A DNA stretch of 64,000 nucleotides from Larkinella sp049445795 (GCF_049445795.1 NZ_JBMSDT010000014.1:62001-126000), one strand, 5' to 3'; positions 16,494-25,872 are shown, numbered from the stretch's first letter. Numbers and translations are program-made. The notes: generated by a model not told the origin, from the letters alone.

Positions 16494-17095
16494 ACGGAAT
16501 TAGGTGCAAAAACCGCAACAACCCTGCGGTCGGGCTGCGACTTTTTTTGGAAAAACGCAGAATCAGCGAATAAGATCAAGCAATGCCTTTGGGAGACAAC
16601 CATTCGACGGCGTTTAGTCATCGGGAATCAAACCCCTGGCCCCTAAAATTGATCAGGAAACGGTTAGACCGGCTCCGACGGATCGGTCTGGCACTGCTAC
16701 CGCCGGAACGGCGGACAACATGAGTGGAAGTCCGGCCCCATCCGAACAGGAATGAACAAGGTAGAAATAGCCGTCATATAGCGGTATCCCTTTACTAGGG
16801 AAACGCGCTGTTTTTGAGAATATTGCCTGACTTAGATCGAATTTAATTAATTGATTTACAGGTAGTTATTTAAATACACTTGCCTTATCTTCGCAGCCCG
16901 AATCACGCTTGTCCCATCTTTTATTTTCGATTAAAAAACATGCGACCACTTTTTCACACGGGGAGTTTGACGCACGGTATGGTTCTCTTCCTTTGTCCAT
17001 GCAGTGCTACGGGTGGGTGCACAGCCCACAAAAGGAAAGGCTAAACCTGATTTTCTATTGACCGGAATTTAAAGTTTATTCATTCACCATCAGAT
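16494..17095. other. Intergenic region without a recognisable gene
   Basis: These 602 bases lie between divergent genes. I see no open frame of credible composition, no tRNA cloverleaf and no long inverted repeat. A few short hairpins are present (for example CCGCC with GGCGG near 16700). An AT-rich stretch at 16840-16900 could hold promoters, but none matches TAnnTTTG exactly. Confidence 0.6.
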
Positions 17096-19156
17096 ATGAT
17101 TCACGCAACCGAACAGGAAGAAAGAGAATTTCTCGCTGAAATCAAGGATAAGCTTACCCTTGCCATCCGGCGAATCGATGATGCCGTCAAGCAGTTTTCC
17201 GATGAGCTCCGGGAGAAAAAGCAATACATTCATGAACACCAGTCAGGCATGGACGACGCCGATATGGTAGCTGCCGGCCAATCCATTAACCGGATGGCGT
17301 TTACCGGTGAAGCTGCCGTAGCCAGAAAACGTAAACTGATCAAGCTTGGTCAATCCCCGTACTTTGGCCGCATTGACTTCATTACGAAGGATCATCAGCG
17401 ATCACCGGTTTACATCGGCATTTATTCCTTCTCGGATGAGTTGCAGCGTCGGAACTTAATTTACGATTGGCGAGCCCCAATCTCTTCGTTGTTCTACGAC
17501 TTCGAGTTGGGAGAAGCCTCCTACGCAACACCCCGCGGACTTATTCAGGGTAACATTGCCTTGAAACGGCAGTATAAAATCAGGGACGGTCATATGGAGT
17601 ATATGATTGAAAACGACCTGAACATTCACGACGACCTTCTTCAGAAAGAGTTAGCGCGATCATCTGACGACAAGATGAAGAACATTGTCGCTACGATTCA
17701 ACGGGATCAGAATGCGGTCATCCGAAACGAGACCGCTCAGATCATGGTTATCCAGGGCGTGGCCGGTTCGGGTAAAACATCGATTGCTCTGCACCGAATT
17801 GCCTTCCTGTTGTACCGCTTTAGAGACACCATCTCGGCCAAAGACATCCTCATTATTTCGCCCAACAAGGTTTTTGCGGATTATATCTCCAACGTCTTAC
17901 CGGAGTTGGGTGAGGAACACATCCCGGAGATGGGCATGGAAGAGCTTGCCACCGAATTGCTCAACAAAAAATACCGGTTTCAGACTTTCTTCGACCAGGT
18001 GTCCGCGTTGCTGGAAGGAAACGATGTTGCTTTCACCGAACGCATCCGGTTCAAATCGTCCTTCGACTTTCTCAGCAAGCTGAATCAATACCTTATCTAC
18101 GTGGAGAATAATTACTTCACCTGTACGGACCTGGTGGTCGGTAAAATCACCGTTCCTGCTTCATTCATTCTGGGGCGGTTTACTGCTTACTTCCGCGTTC
18201 CAATCTTAAAGCGGTTTGAGCTTGTTGTGAAGGAGGTCCTGACCTTCGTCAGAGACGCAGCAGGCCGGAAGCTGACCGGGCCGGAAAAGTCAAAAATCTG
18301 GGAAGCCGTTCCGGGTATGGTTCGGTTTGACAATGTGCTGGACTTCTACAAAGATTTTTATGACTGGATCGGTAAACCCGAGTTTTTCAGGATCGACCAC
18401 AACCTGACGTTAGAATATGCCGATGTTTTTGCGTTGATTTATTTCCGGATCCGCCTGGAAGGCATCACTACCTATACGCATGTTAAACACTTGCTGGTGG
18501 ACGAGATGCAGGATTATACGCCTATTCACTATGAAGTATTGTCGCGGGTATTCCTCTGCAAAAAGACGATTTTGGGCGATGCAAACCAGGCGGTAAACCC
18601 GTACAGCGCTTCATCCGCGGAAACGATTGAGCGCGTGTTCCCGCAAGCCGATGTGATCAGACTTTATCGAAGCTACCGGTCAACCGTAGAAATCACGGCC
18701 TTTGCGCAGCGTATCCTACCCAATCCGGCCATTATACCGATGGAAAGGCATGGTCAGGAACCCGTCGTAGCCCGCTTTAACAGTACCGATGAGGAAGTGG
18801 ACGCAATGAAACAACGGATTGCCAGGTTTCAAACGTCACATAATCAGTCATTTGGAATCATCTGCAAAACCCTCCGGCAGGCAGCGTCTCTCTTCCATGC
18901 ACTCAAAGCCGAAGGTGTTCATTTGCTTACTTCCGACTCGGTGGCTTTTGAAGAAGGCGTCATCATCACAACGGCCCATTTAGCAAAGGGGCTGGAATTT
19001 GATGAGGTCATCGTGCCCTTTGCTTCGGCCACGAACTATCACACGGAATTAGATAAACAAATGCTCTACATAGCCTGCACCCGCGCGATGCATCAGCTAA
19101 CCGTAACGTACTCAGGCAATCTCACCGGATTTTTGTCGGCAAAAGGGGATCGTTAA
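17096..19156 (+). CDS. helD: HelD-type UvrD-like helicase (RNA polymerase recycling factor family)
   Basis: This 686-residue superfamily 1 ATPase has a long N-terminal charged coiled-coil arm (about 1-50), a domain with YIGIYSF and YDWRAPISSLFYDFELGEA, then Walker A GVAGSGKTSIALHR (221-228 core). Walker B is LLVDEMQDYTPIHYEVL. LGDANQAVNPYS, LYRSYRSTVEI, TTAHLAKGLEFDEVIVP and LYIACTRAMHQL follow. The YDWRAPISSL and AGSGKTSIALHR signatures distinguish HelD from UvrD/Rep DNA helicases. HelD proteins remove stalled RNA polymerase from nucleic acid by prying the clamp with their arms. The gene stands alone with long flanks, and its base composition looks lower in G+C than its neighbours, which suggests transfer. 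Confidence 0.88.
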   Translation: MIHATEQEEREFLAEIKDKLTLAIRRIDDAVKQFSDELREKKQYIHEHQSGMDDADMVAAGQSINRMAFTGEAAVARKRKLIKLGQSPYFGRIDFITKDHQRSPVYIGIYSFSDELQRRNLIYDWRAPISSLFYDFELGEASYATPRGLIQGNIALKRQYKIRDGHMEYMIENDLNIHDDLLQKELARSSDDKMKNIVATIQRDQNAVIRNETAQIMVIQGVAGSGKTSIALHRIAFLLYRFRDTISAKDILIISPNKVFADYISNVLPELGEEHIPEMGMEELATELLNKKYRFQTFFDQVSALLEGNDVAFTERIRFKSSFDFLSKLNQYLIYVENNYFTCTDLVVGKITVPASFILGRFTAYFRVPILKRFELVVKEVLTFVRDAAGRKLTGPEKSKIWEAVPGMVRFDNVLDFYKDFYDWIGKPEFFRIDHNLTLEYADVFALIYFRIRLEGITTYTHVKHLLVDEMQDYTPIHYEVLSRVFLCKKTILGDANQAVNPYSASSAETIERVFPQADVIRLYRSYRSTVEITAFAQRILPNPAIIPMERHGQEPVVARFNSTDEEVDAMKQRIARFQTSHNQSFGIICKTLRQAASLFHALKAEGVHLLTSDSVAFEEGVIITTAHLAKGLEFDEVIVPFASATNYHTELDKQMLYIACTRAMHQLTVTYSGNLTGFLSAKGDR

Positions 19157-19266
19157 CCGGATTCGGCTGAAACGTAGAAAATTCCGTACGCAAGGAGTGA
19201 GGTCTTTCTCAGGATTGATTGTCGAAACCGGCTGTCATAGTGTCTGGACTAACAAATGCCAATGAA

Positions 19267-19308
19267 TCCCCCCAACCGAAACGTCGGCCCGGCCCCTAAA
19301 GGGGGCTA
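19267..19308. repeat. Family E repeat, copy 2, interrupted
   Basis: CCCCCCAACC followed by CCCCTAAAGGGGGCT matches the right-arm complement of the family E element at 11354, but 15 bases (GAAACGTCGGCCCGG, 19278-19292) lie between the two parts. Only one arm is present. It lies in the gap between helD and the convergent GH127-like gene. Confidence 0.55.
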
Positions 19309-19423
19309 AAAATGGCAAAGTTCGGCCCCTTCACGAAATGAGGTGATACACAAGAGAAAATAAACGATTGGTAAACAGTCACTTAAAATTTAAACCATAT
19401 TCTTCCTGATTGCCCTAACTATC

Positions 19424-21436
19424 TCACTTCACCACCGGAAACTGCGAAATCCGTAGGTTCGTGCAGCCGTACGGAATCAGCGTAATTTCTTCCTCCGGGC
19501 CGGTTTCCAGTTGGTAGGCGACGCTGTACGGCATCGGCCCGGCCATCTCGTTGTAAAGCTGCCACGACGGGATACGTTTCGCTTTCGCCCGGATCACTAC
19601 CGGCGCATTGGCCGGGCTCCACGGAAAGTCGGACACCAGACCGGTTTTCTCGACGGTGTAGGCTTCTTCCAGCTTATCGTCCGGCGTCCGGATCAGGCCG
19701 TAATTCCAGGGCGTCGTCGGGCGGAGTTCGTAGAATAGCTTCCCGTATTCAACCGGATCTTTGTCGTTGTTGACCCGTTTGATCTCCTCCCCCATTTTCA
19801 GGGCGTAGGTAATCGGCCCCCGTTCGACCGACACGGAATTTTCGTACCAGGTATTTTTGAAAACGTGCATCGGCAGCTCCAAATCCACCACATCGCCCGA
19901 CTGCCACGCCCGGCTGATTTTCACGACCTGATTCCCGGCGACTTCCTGCCAGACCTGGCCGTTGATTTTGATCGACGCCTTTTTGCACCAGGCCGGAATC
20001 CGCAGGTGAAACGGGAACGCAACGGGTTTCGGGGTCGTCAGCGTAAATTTAATGCTTTCCTCGAACGGATAATTCGTTTCCTCTTTCCACGACACCGCCG
20101 TGCCATTGCTCACCGTGGCCCGGACTTCGCTCGGAGCGTACAGCAGCACGGCCAGTCCTTTGTCGGGGGTCGTATACCACAGGTTTTGCGTGAGTTTTGG
20201 CCAGCCTTGGTGCATGTTCGACGTGCAGCAGGGATAACCGGTCAACAGGCCAAAGCACAGATCAGTGCCGTGGTGGTTGACATCGAAATTGCGGGTCATC
20301 CGTGTCGCCATCACCTGGTTAGCCTGCTGAAAATACTGGCGGTTCATAAAATCGTCGGAAATCTGGGTCGGCAGGGCATTGAAGGCAATCTTTTCAATGT
20401 GATCGGCAAAACCGACCTTCCCGGTAATTTCCAGCATACTTTCCAGCGAAAACAGCATTTCCACCGCCGTACACAACTCCGACCCCTGCGTGGGGTTATT
20501 GCCGTGCAGGGCTTCGTCGCCCCCGTACAGCCCGTGCGCCATGCCGTTGTATTTCCGGATGTCGGCCAACCCTTTCTCGACGGCTTCCAGGTACCGGTTT
20601 TCCGGGTGATGCTGGTAATAAATTAGCGGCTCCTTGAGACCCTGCGCCAGGTTGACGCAGTGAATGCTGCCGGGTTTGCTCAGCAGATCGGTCGCCAGAA
20701 AGCCGTTCGTGTAGTCAAAGGTCTGTTTATGAATCAGGTCGCCCAATTCGAGCAGGAATTTATCGCCGGTGAGGTTGTACAGCCAGTAGACCACCATCAG
20801 GTTGTCGCCCCCGCGATACCGCGCCCAGAACGTCCAGTGGTCGAGCGGTTTTTGCGGTAACTCTTTCAACTGGTACCTGAAGTAATTGGTCATCAGTTTG
20901 ATCACCCGCTGGTCACCGGTGGCCGAATAATATTGCTTCAGGATTTTCAGCATGACCATCTTGGGCCACCAGTCGCGGCTGTTGTCGCGCTGCACACCGG
21001 GCTCCGGGCCGTAGTCTTTCGAGGGGCCAAAATAGCCGTCGGGCTGCTGGCTGTTCAGCGCCCACTCGACCCAGGGCTTTACCTTGGCAATCAGCTCCTT
21101 ATCATCGAGCAAATAGGCCAGCGGCAGCAAACCGTCGATCCAGTACGGCCCCCGCTCCCACTGATCGCCGTCGCCCCCGAGCCAGCCGTTGCGGTGGTTC
21201 ATCACCAGCGGATACAGCTCATCGAGGTGACCGGTAGCCCCATTTTTCTGCCGCACCAACATTTCCCGCAACCAGCCCTGCGGTTTTATAGCACCCAGCG
21301 GCAACTCCTGGTAGGCATTCGGACGAAGCGGTGCCCGGGCAGGCACATACCGCGCGGACGGTTGTGGTTGGGCCTGCATCAGGGTCGTAAAACCCAGTCC
21401 GACCAGGAAAGCGGAAAAGATGACTGCTTTTTTCAT
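19424..21436 (-). CDS. GH127-like beta-L-arabinofuranosidase
   Basis: This 670-residue secreted protein (signal peptide within MKKAVIFSAFLVGLGFTTLMQA) belongs to the DUF1680/GH127 group. An (alpha/alpha)6 barrel carries RGPYWIDGLLPLAYLLDD, QPDGYFGP and GSELCTAVEML. The candidate catalytic Glu is E320 or E326, and the Cys nucleophile motif is YPCCTSNMHQG (C403/C404). A C-terminal beta domain starts near 440. Characterised GH127 enzymes remove beta-L-arabinofuranose using a zinc-bound Cys; several DUF1680 relatives have other specificities. It is the last gene of the pectic-glycan unit, 48 bases after the GH43-like gene. Confidence 0.87.
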   Translation of the reverse strand: MKKAVIFSAFLVGLGFTTLMQAQPQPSARYVPARAPLRPNAYQELPLGAIKPQGWLREMLVRQKNGATGHLDELYPLVMNHRNGWLGGDGDQWERGPYWIDGLLPLAYLLDDKELIAKVKPWVEWALNSQQPDGYFGPSKDYGPEPGVQRDNSRDWWPKMVMLKILKQYYSATGDQRVIKLMTNYFRYQLKELPQKPLDHWTFWARYRGGDNLMVVYWLYNLTGDKFLLELGDLIHKQTFDYTNGFLATDLLSKPGSIHCVNLAQGLKEPLIYYQHHPENRYLEAVEKGLADIRKYNGMAHGLYGGDEALHGNNPTQGSELCTAVEMLFSLESMLEITGKVGFADHIEKIAFNALPTQISDDFMNRQYFQQANQVMATRMTRNFDVNHHGTDLCFGLLTGYPCCTSNMHQGWPKLTQNLWYTTPDKGLAVLLYAPSEVRATVSNGTAVSWKEETNYPFEESIKFTLTTPKPVAFPFHLRIPAWCKKASIKINGQVWQEVAGNQVVKISRAWQSGDVVDLELPMHVFKNTWYENSVSVERGPITYALKMGEEIKRVNNDKDPVEYGKLFYELRPTTPWNYGLIRTPDDKLEEAYTVEKTGLVSDFPWSPANAPVVIRAKAKRIPSWQLYNEMAGPMPYSVAYQLETGPEEEITLIPYGCTNLRISQFPVVK

Positions 21437-21484
21437 GGAATCTGAATCAATGACCGCTCAATTTTTATCATTCCAGCGTGAATA

Positions 21485-22564
21485 TTACTGCCCCAACGAA
21501 CTCTTCCCCAAATCTTTGGACGTGGCCACGGCAATGACGCGGCCTTTGTTGCCCACGGCGTTGTAAAAATGATACACCACACCTTTCCACTTGATCACCC
21601 AGGGTTTGTGGGCGTAGGTTTTGTCGTACGGTTCCGAGGGGGCAATCAGGTCCTGCCCGGTCCAGTCGGTCCAGTGAACGAGGTCGTACGAACAGGCAAA
21701 CCGCTCAAACGCGCCCCGTTGGAAACCCGGTTTCCAGAACGCGCCAAAGTAAAATAGCACGTACACGTCACCGATCCGGGCAATCTGCGCATCCCCGCAA
21801 ATTCCGGTTTTCCGGGTAATGAGCGGTTCCTGCCCGAGCCGTTTCCAGTGCGTCAGATCGTGGGAAACCGCCATGGCAATGCTTTCAAAGCCGCTGCCGT
21901 TGGCATCCGGTTGTTCACCTTTGGCGTTGTAATACATCACAAATGGATAACCGGTTTTCTTCGCCTTATCCCGAATTACCAGACTCTTGTAAATGGTTTT
22001 GTTGTCGTACCAGCGGGCGTCCGCATCGACCGCTGAGAGCACCGGTTGCGACAGCCGCCCGGCTTCCTTTGGCCGCGTCAAGTCGTCCGTGGAAGCCATC
22101 CCAATGCCCAGCCGACCGGCTTCGTAGCCTTTTTCGGAGCCGCCCAGGTACGACAGCCAGTAGCGGTTCCGGAATTTTCCCACCTCATAAGAACCGCCCC
22201 ATTCCGTATCGACCAGCGCCACGTACCCGGCTTTCTGCGTGGCGTCCCAGTCTTTTTCCGAAAACGACAGGATGCGGCCCTGCGTCGTCCAGTGCAGCAG
22301 ATCGTCGCTTTTCGCCAGCCAGGTTTCGTAGCCTTTGCCGTCGAAAACAATGTAGGTCATGTACCAGCTTTTGCCCTTCCGGAAGATCGTCGGGCTGTCC
22401 ACCATCCTCCCGGAATCCGGCTGGGGAAGCACAATGCCATACTTATAGGGCGTCTTGATTTCGTCGAAAACCGCCCGCATTTTTTCCGGTGAAACCGTTC
22501 GGGGCTGGGCCAAAACCGCTACCGCCAGCAGCCAGAGCCAGCCAGCGGCCATCCATCGCTTCAT
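21485..22564 (-). CDS. GH43/GH130-like five-bladed propeller glycosidase
   Basis: This 359-residue protein has a signal peptide (MKRWMAAGWLWLLAVAVLAQ). The blades show the glycan-hydrolase propeller pattern: VDSPTIFRKGKSWYMTYIVFDG, ETWLAKSDDLLHW, YPFVMYYNAKGE, SIAMAVSHDLTHWKRLG, GDAQIARIGDVYVLFYFGAF and ACSYDLVHWTDW. The repeated S-D-L-x-HW motif is typical of GH43/GH32/GH130 superfamily enzymes. Acidic residues suited to catalysis are visible, but I cannot fix the subfamily or the bond cut. It lies 14 bases after rhaM and upstream of the GH127-like gene, so it probably acts on arabinose or rhamnogalacturonan side chains. Confidence 0.75.
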   Translation of the reverse strand: MKRWMAAGWLWLLAVAVLAQPRTVSPEKMRAVFDEIKTPYKYGIVLPQPDSGRMVDSPTIFRKGKSWYMTYIVFDGKGYETWLAKSDDLLHWTTQGRILSFSEKDWDATQKAGYVALVDTEWGGSYEVGKFRNRYWLSYLGGSEKGYEAGRLGIGMASTDDLTRPKEAGRLSQPVLSAVDADARWYDNKTIYKSLVIRDKAKKTGYPFVMYYNAKGEQPDANGSGFESIAMAVSHDLTHWKRLGQEPLITRKTGICGDAQIARIGDVYVLFYFGAFWKPGFQRGAFERFACSYDLVHWTDWTGQDLIAPSEPYDKTYAHKPWVIKWKGVVYHFYNAVGNKGRVIAVATSKDLGKSSLGQ

Positions 22565-22578
22565 GGGCTGATCCGTCG

Positions 22579-22893
22579 TTAGTTCAGATGAAAGACCCTT
22601 TCCAGCGGTTTTGCAACCGGCGAGTTGTCAGAATTCGTGTCCATCAGGTCGGCCATGTAGTCCCACCATTTTTTCATGATCGGCAGGGTCGGCAACTGCT
22701 CGGCGGTGTGGCCCTCCACGCGCTTCTGCACGCCAAAGAGCGTGCCCGTGGAGCGGTCAAGAAAAATGGAATAATCCCGGATTCCGGCGTCGGTCAGGGC
22801 CTGGGCGAGTTCGGGCCAGATTTCGTCGTGACGGCGTTGGTACTCGGCCTCAACGCCGGGTTTGAGTTGCATCGTAAACGCAATTTCCTGCAT
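22579..22893 (-). CDS. rhaM: L-rhamnose mutarotase
   Basis: This 104-residue protein is the usual length of RhaM (formerly YiiL). The active-site residues known from the E. coli enzyme are all in place: Y18 and H22 in EYQRRHDEIWPEL, Y41 in IRDYSIFLD, and W76 in MKKWWDYMADLM. The enzyme interconverts alpha and beta anomers of L-rhamnose. It lies 22 bases after the GH106 rhamnosidase gene and 14 before the GH43-like gene on the same strand, which fits use of the rhamnose those enzymes release. Rhamnose isomerase, kinase and aldolase genes are not in the window. Confidence 0.93.
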   Translation of the reverse strand: MQEIAFTMQLKPGVEAEYQRRHDEIWPELAQALTDAGIRDYSIFLDRSTGTLFGVQKRVEGHTAEQLPTLPIMKKWWDYMADLMDTNSDNSPVAKPLERVFHLN

Positions 22894-22915
22894 GGTGGTA
22901 AGGGTTAAATTCCGG

Positions 22916-25738
22916 TTATTTCCCGGTCGTAACCGGTGTCAGCGTCACCGGCCCGATCAGGCCCGATTCGAGCGGTTTCCATTTTTCGGCGGTAAAATTC
23001 CCGTCTTCGCCCCGGTTTTCGCGCAGCCGCGCCGACATGTTGATGTTGTAAAATTTCCTCCAGTTGACGTGCTGCTGGTCCAGGTCGATGATCCGATTCG
23101 CCATGCTGTTCGACACAAAAACCGTCAGCGTGTTGGTCGGCTTCAGTTGATCGCCGGGAATCACCACCTGATACGTCGGGCCGATGAGCGTCGCCAGCGG
23201 TTTTCCGTTCAGTTCAATCCGGGCGCTTTCGGCCACTTTTCCCAGATCGAGCAGCCAGGCGGTGCCGGAGCCTTCCGGTTTCGGAAACGAGAGCGTGTAG
23301 CGGGCCGTGCCCGAAAACTTTTTCACGTCCTCGCCGTCCAGTTCCGTCCACGACCCAAGCTGATCGGTTTCGCGTTTGGCGGGCAACTGCGGACCGCCTT
23401 CCACGAAATGGATCGTCCAGGTGCCTTTCAAGTCCTGGGCCGGGGCCGCCGGTTTCCAGTACGCATACGCCGGACCCGCGACGGCCGCCCGCGACGTTTC
23501 CAGAATGCACGACTCGCCGGGGGCCAGTTGCAGGTACACCTCCCCGACTCCGCCCGTGGTCCGGAACCGTGCCATGCCCAGCTTTTCGGTCATCGGGTTG
23601 TACAACGCCACCGATTTGGCGGCCCCGCTGATCGGCACCCAGCCGTCGACGGCCTTGTTGCCCCAGTTGGCAATGAAATAATAATGGCCGTTGGCGTGGC
23701 TCCGACGCACAAACTGAAGGCCGGTGTCCACCATTTTTTCGCGTTTAACGCCCGCAGCCGACAACAAAGCTTCCAGATCGCTCGACACCCAGAAAGCGCC
23801 CTTCCCGACCTTGGCCTTCTGCACTCCTTCTTCGCCATCGTCGAAGTTTATCGAAGTAATGAGCGCATTGAAGGCATTCTGCCGAATCGCCAGTTTGCCA
23901 TAACCGGGCACATCCTGCGGCAGTTCGTTCACAAAAACCACCTTCGCCCCAGCCTGCGCCAGCTTTACCAACTGCTGCAAGGTTTCCAGCGGAATCAACT
24001 GGGCTTCGGGCACCAGAATGGTCTGGTACGTTACGCCCCCGGTTTGCAGTTTACCGTTCAGTGCGGTTACTTTCATCAACTGTTTGTCTGATATAAAGTC
24101 GAACCCGTAGCCTTTTTTCAGCAGTGCGTCGGCGTGTTTCTCCACGGGCAAGCCTTTAAAACCGTGTTCGATGCCGTCGAAGTGTTGCAGCAGCTCGCGA
24201 GCAGGTCGGGCGAAGGCATCGTAGATTGGCAGGTACACCAGCACGTCGTTGTTCGGCTTTCCAGCTTGCAGAAACGACTGACAACGAGCCACATACTGAT
24301 TTAGCTTTCCAAAATCGGTCCAGAACGGGTTGTTCGGATTGAAGTGAACGGCGGCATAAAACAGCCAGCCCGGCCAGGCGGCATCCTGGGGCGAATAGTT
24401 CGTGCCGTGGTAAAACGTGTGGTTGACCCCGCCGAGCAGAAACCGGTCCATGTCCTTTTTGATGTCGCTCAGCTTCGACAGAAAATGTTCGTTATCCCAG
24501 GTGGCCGACTCCGACGAAGTCAGTTTCTTGCCCGTCACGTTGGCCGCCGAGGTGGCAAACTTGATCCGCAGCATCTCGGTGCCTTCGATCTCGGGGATGT
24601 CGGTGATCGCGTACAAGTCGAGGATGTTGGCGGGAGATCCGTGGGCCTGGTTCCGGATAATTTTGCCTTTGCCCTTGGCCCAGTCACTCCAGGTTTTGGT
24701 GTAATTTTCGAGCAGCAGTTCCGAAATGGTTTCACGGTAATCGGTCAGCACGCGCTGGTGTCGTTCGTTTCGTCCCTTGGCAAAAAAGGAAACCAGTTGG
24801 TGCCGCAGGTCGTAGCCGCGCCGTTTCACAAACTCCTCAAAGAAAGCCGGGGTCCAGTTGCTTTCGCCCTGGGCGTCATCCACCTCGTACGAGTCATTGA
24901 AAAACGCCCGCAGCGTTTTCAGGTCATGGCCTTTGAACGCCTGATCGAACCGTTGCAGGTAATGCTGGGTAGCGGTTTTCGAGAAGTGGTCGATCACGTC
25001 GCCCTCGCCCCCGGGTCCGGCCCGCTCGACCATCTTGCCGTGCCAGCCCTGAAAAACCGCATACAGCATCCAGGTACCTTCCGGCGCGGTCCAGTTCAGT
25101 TTCCCGCTGGCGTCGACGTTCGTGGTCAGGTTGATGATCCGGCCATTGTCCGAATACGCCATCAGCGCCACCAGCGGCAAAGGTTTCTCAAACCGGACCT
25201 GATCGAAGGCATGAAGTTGCAGGTTCGGGTTTTTTGTGATCGGTTCGACCAGTTGTTTGCGGTCGATCTTCTCGCCCACTGTCCGCACAATGGGCTGCTG
25301 AATGTAAGAAACCGGCTCACTGAGCGTTTCCCCGGTTTTCAGCGTGAACGTCTTGTGTACCACGTATTTGCAGGCATCCTCCGGCGTCACCCACGGCCCG
25401 CCGAACGGCCAGCCCGACGCCTGCGCCAGATCGACGCCCAGGCCGAGCCGGTTGGCTTCCTTCAGCGAGTGGTCGAGCATGGTCATCCACTTCGGGGAGA
25501 GAAACTCGATGAAGTTTTTCTCCTCGCCTTTGACGCCGTAAATTGGGGTAATCTCGACCCCGCCCAGCCCGGCTTTCCGGTATTGGGTCATCAGGTTGGT
25601 CAGGTCTTTCGGATTCACGGCGCTGCCCATCCACCACCAGCGCGTCCAGGGTTTGGTCTGCTGCGTAATGGCCGGCCAGCGGGGTTGAGCGAGCAGGGAA
25701 TGACTGAAAAGAAGCAGGAAAGCTATTTTTTTCTTCAT
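22916..25738 (-). CDS. GH106-family alpha-L-rhamnosidase
   Basis: This 940-residue secreted enzyme has the signal peptide MKKKIAFLLLFSHSLLAQ. The N-terminal catalytic barrel carries TRWWWMGSAVNPKDLTN, GLGGVEITPIYGVKG, LGVDLAQASGWPFGGPWVTPEDA, ESNWTPAFFEEFVKRRGYDLR and ADTEAL-like insertions characteristic of GH106. A C-terminal galactose-binding-like domain follows (TARYTLSFPKPEGSGTAWLLDLGKVAESARIELNG). Family members cut terminal alpha-L-rhamnose from plant pectins such as rhamnogalacturonan. The adjoining mutarotase supports rhamnose as product. Assignment to the family is from these motifs; the exact linkage is not determined. Confidence 0.88.
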   Translation of the reverse strand: MKKKIAFLLLFSHSLLAQPRWPAITQQTKPWTRWWWMGSAVNPKDLTNLMTQYRKAGLGGVEITPIYGVKGEEKNFIEFLSPKWMTMLDHSLKEANRLGLGVDLAQASGWPFGGPWVTPEDACKYVVHKTFTLKTGETLSEPVSYIQQPIVRTVGEKIDRKQLVEPITKNPNLQLHAFDQVRFEKPLPLVALMAYSDNGRIINLTTNVDASGKLNWTAPEGTWMLYAVFQGWHGKMVERAGPGGEGDVIDHFSKTATQHYLQRFDQAFKGHDLKTLRAFFNDSYEVDDAQGESNWTPAFFEEFVKRRGYDLRHQLVSFFAKGRNERHQRVLTDYRETISELLLENYTKTWSDWAKGKGKIIRNQAHGSPANILDLYAITDIPEIEGTEMLRIKFATSAANVTGKKLTSSESATWDNEHFLSKLSDIKKDMDRFLLGGVNHTFYHGTNYSPQDAAWPGWLFYAAVHFNPNNPFWTDFGKLNQYVARCQSFLQAGKPNNDVLVYLPIYDAFARPARELLQHFDGIEHGFKGLPVEKHADALLKKGYGFDFISDKQLMKVTALNGKLQTGGVTYQTILVPEAQLIPLETLQQLVKLAQAGAKVVFVNELPQDVPGYGKLAIRQNAFNALITSINFDDGEEGVQKAKVGKGAFWVSSDLEALLSAAGVKREKMVDTGLQFVRRSHANGHYYFIANWGNKAVDGWVPISGAAKSVALYNPMTEKLGMARFRTTGGVGEVYLQLAPGESCILETSRAAVAGPAYAYWKPAAPAQDLKGTWTIHFVEGGPQLPAKRETDQLGSWTELDGEDVKKFSGTARYTLSFPKPEGSGTAWLLDLGKVAESARIELNGKPLATLIGPTYQVVIPGDQLKPTNTLTVFVSNSMANRIIDLDQQHVNWRKFYNINMSARLRENRGEDGNFTAEKWKPLESGLIGPVTLTPVTTGK

Positions 25739-25754
25739 GCGTTGGAAGGGTTTG

Positions 25755-25859
25755 TTGTTACACAGAGTTAATCAGAGGATATCAGAGGACATCAGAGAAA
25801 ACCCTGATAACCTCTGATGTTCCCTGATTAACCGCCGGGCGGCCCCGCCTGTGTAACAA
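25755..25859. repeat. Long inverted repeat, family B, copy 1
   Basis: The left arm starts TTGTTACACAGAGTTAATCAG at 25755 and the right arm ends GTGTAACAA at 25859. Between them are several degenerate ATCAGAG / CTCTGAT words. The right arm is interrupted by the 15-bp G/C block at 25833-25847. It lies between the GH106 gene and the preceding deacetylase-GH39 gene. The uninterrupted relative is at 29834. Confidence 0.82.
25833..25847 (+). repeat. 15-bp all-G/C insert, copy 2
   Basis: CGCCGGGCGGCCCCG separates CTGATTAAC from CCTGTGTAACAA in the right arm of the family B repeat. Removing it restores an arm like that at 29902-29924. It is identical to 7183-7197, which lies in a different repeat family. 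Confidence 0.85.
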
Positions 25860-25872
25860 CCAAACTGCAAAC

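Noticed and set aside
16494..17095. Search for tRNA or small RNA in the 602-base gap
   Set aside because: No cloverleaf, no TTC-loop pair or conserved RNA motif was found; only short hairpins.
24344..25771. Long plus-strand open frames (475 and 409 codons) antisense to the GH106 gene
   Set aside because: They are mirror frames of a well-supported GH106 gene, with composition rich in Arg, Pro, Gln and His and no domain-like pattern; high third-position G+C creates such frames.
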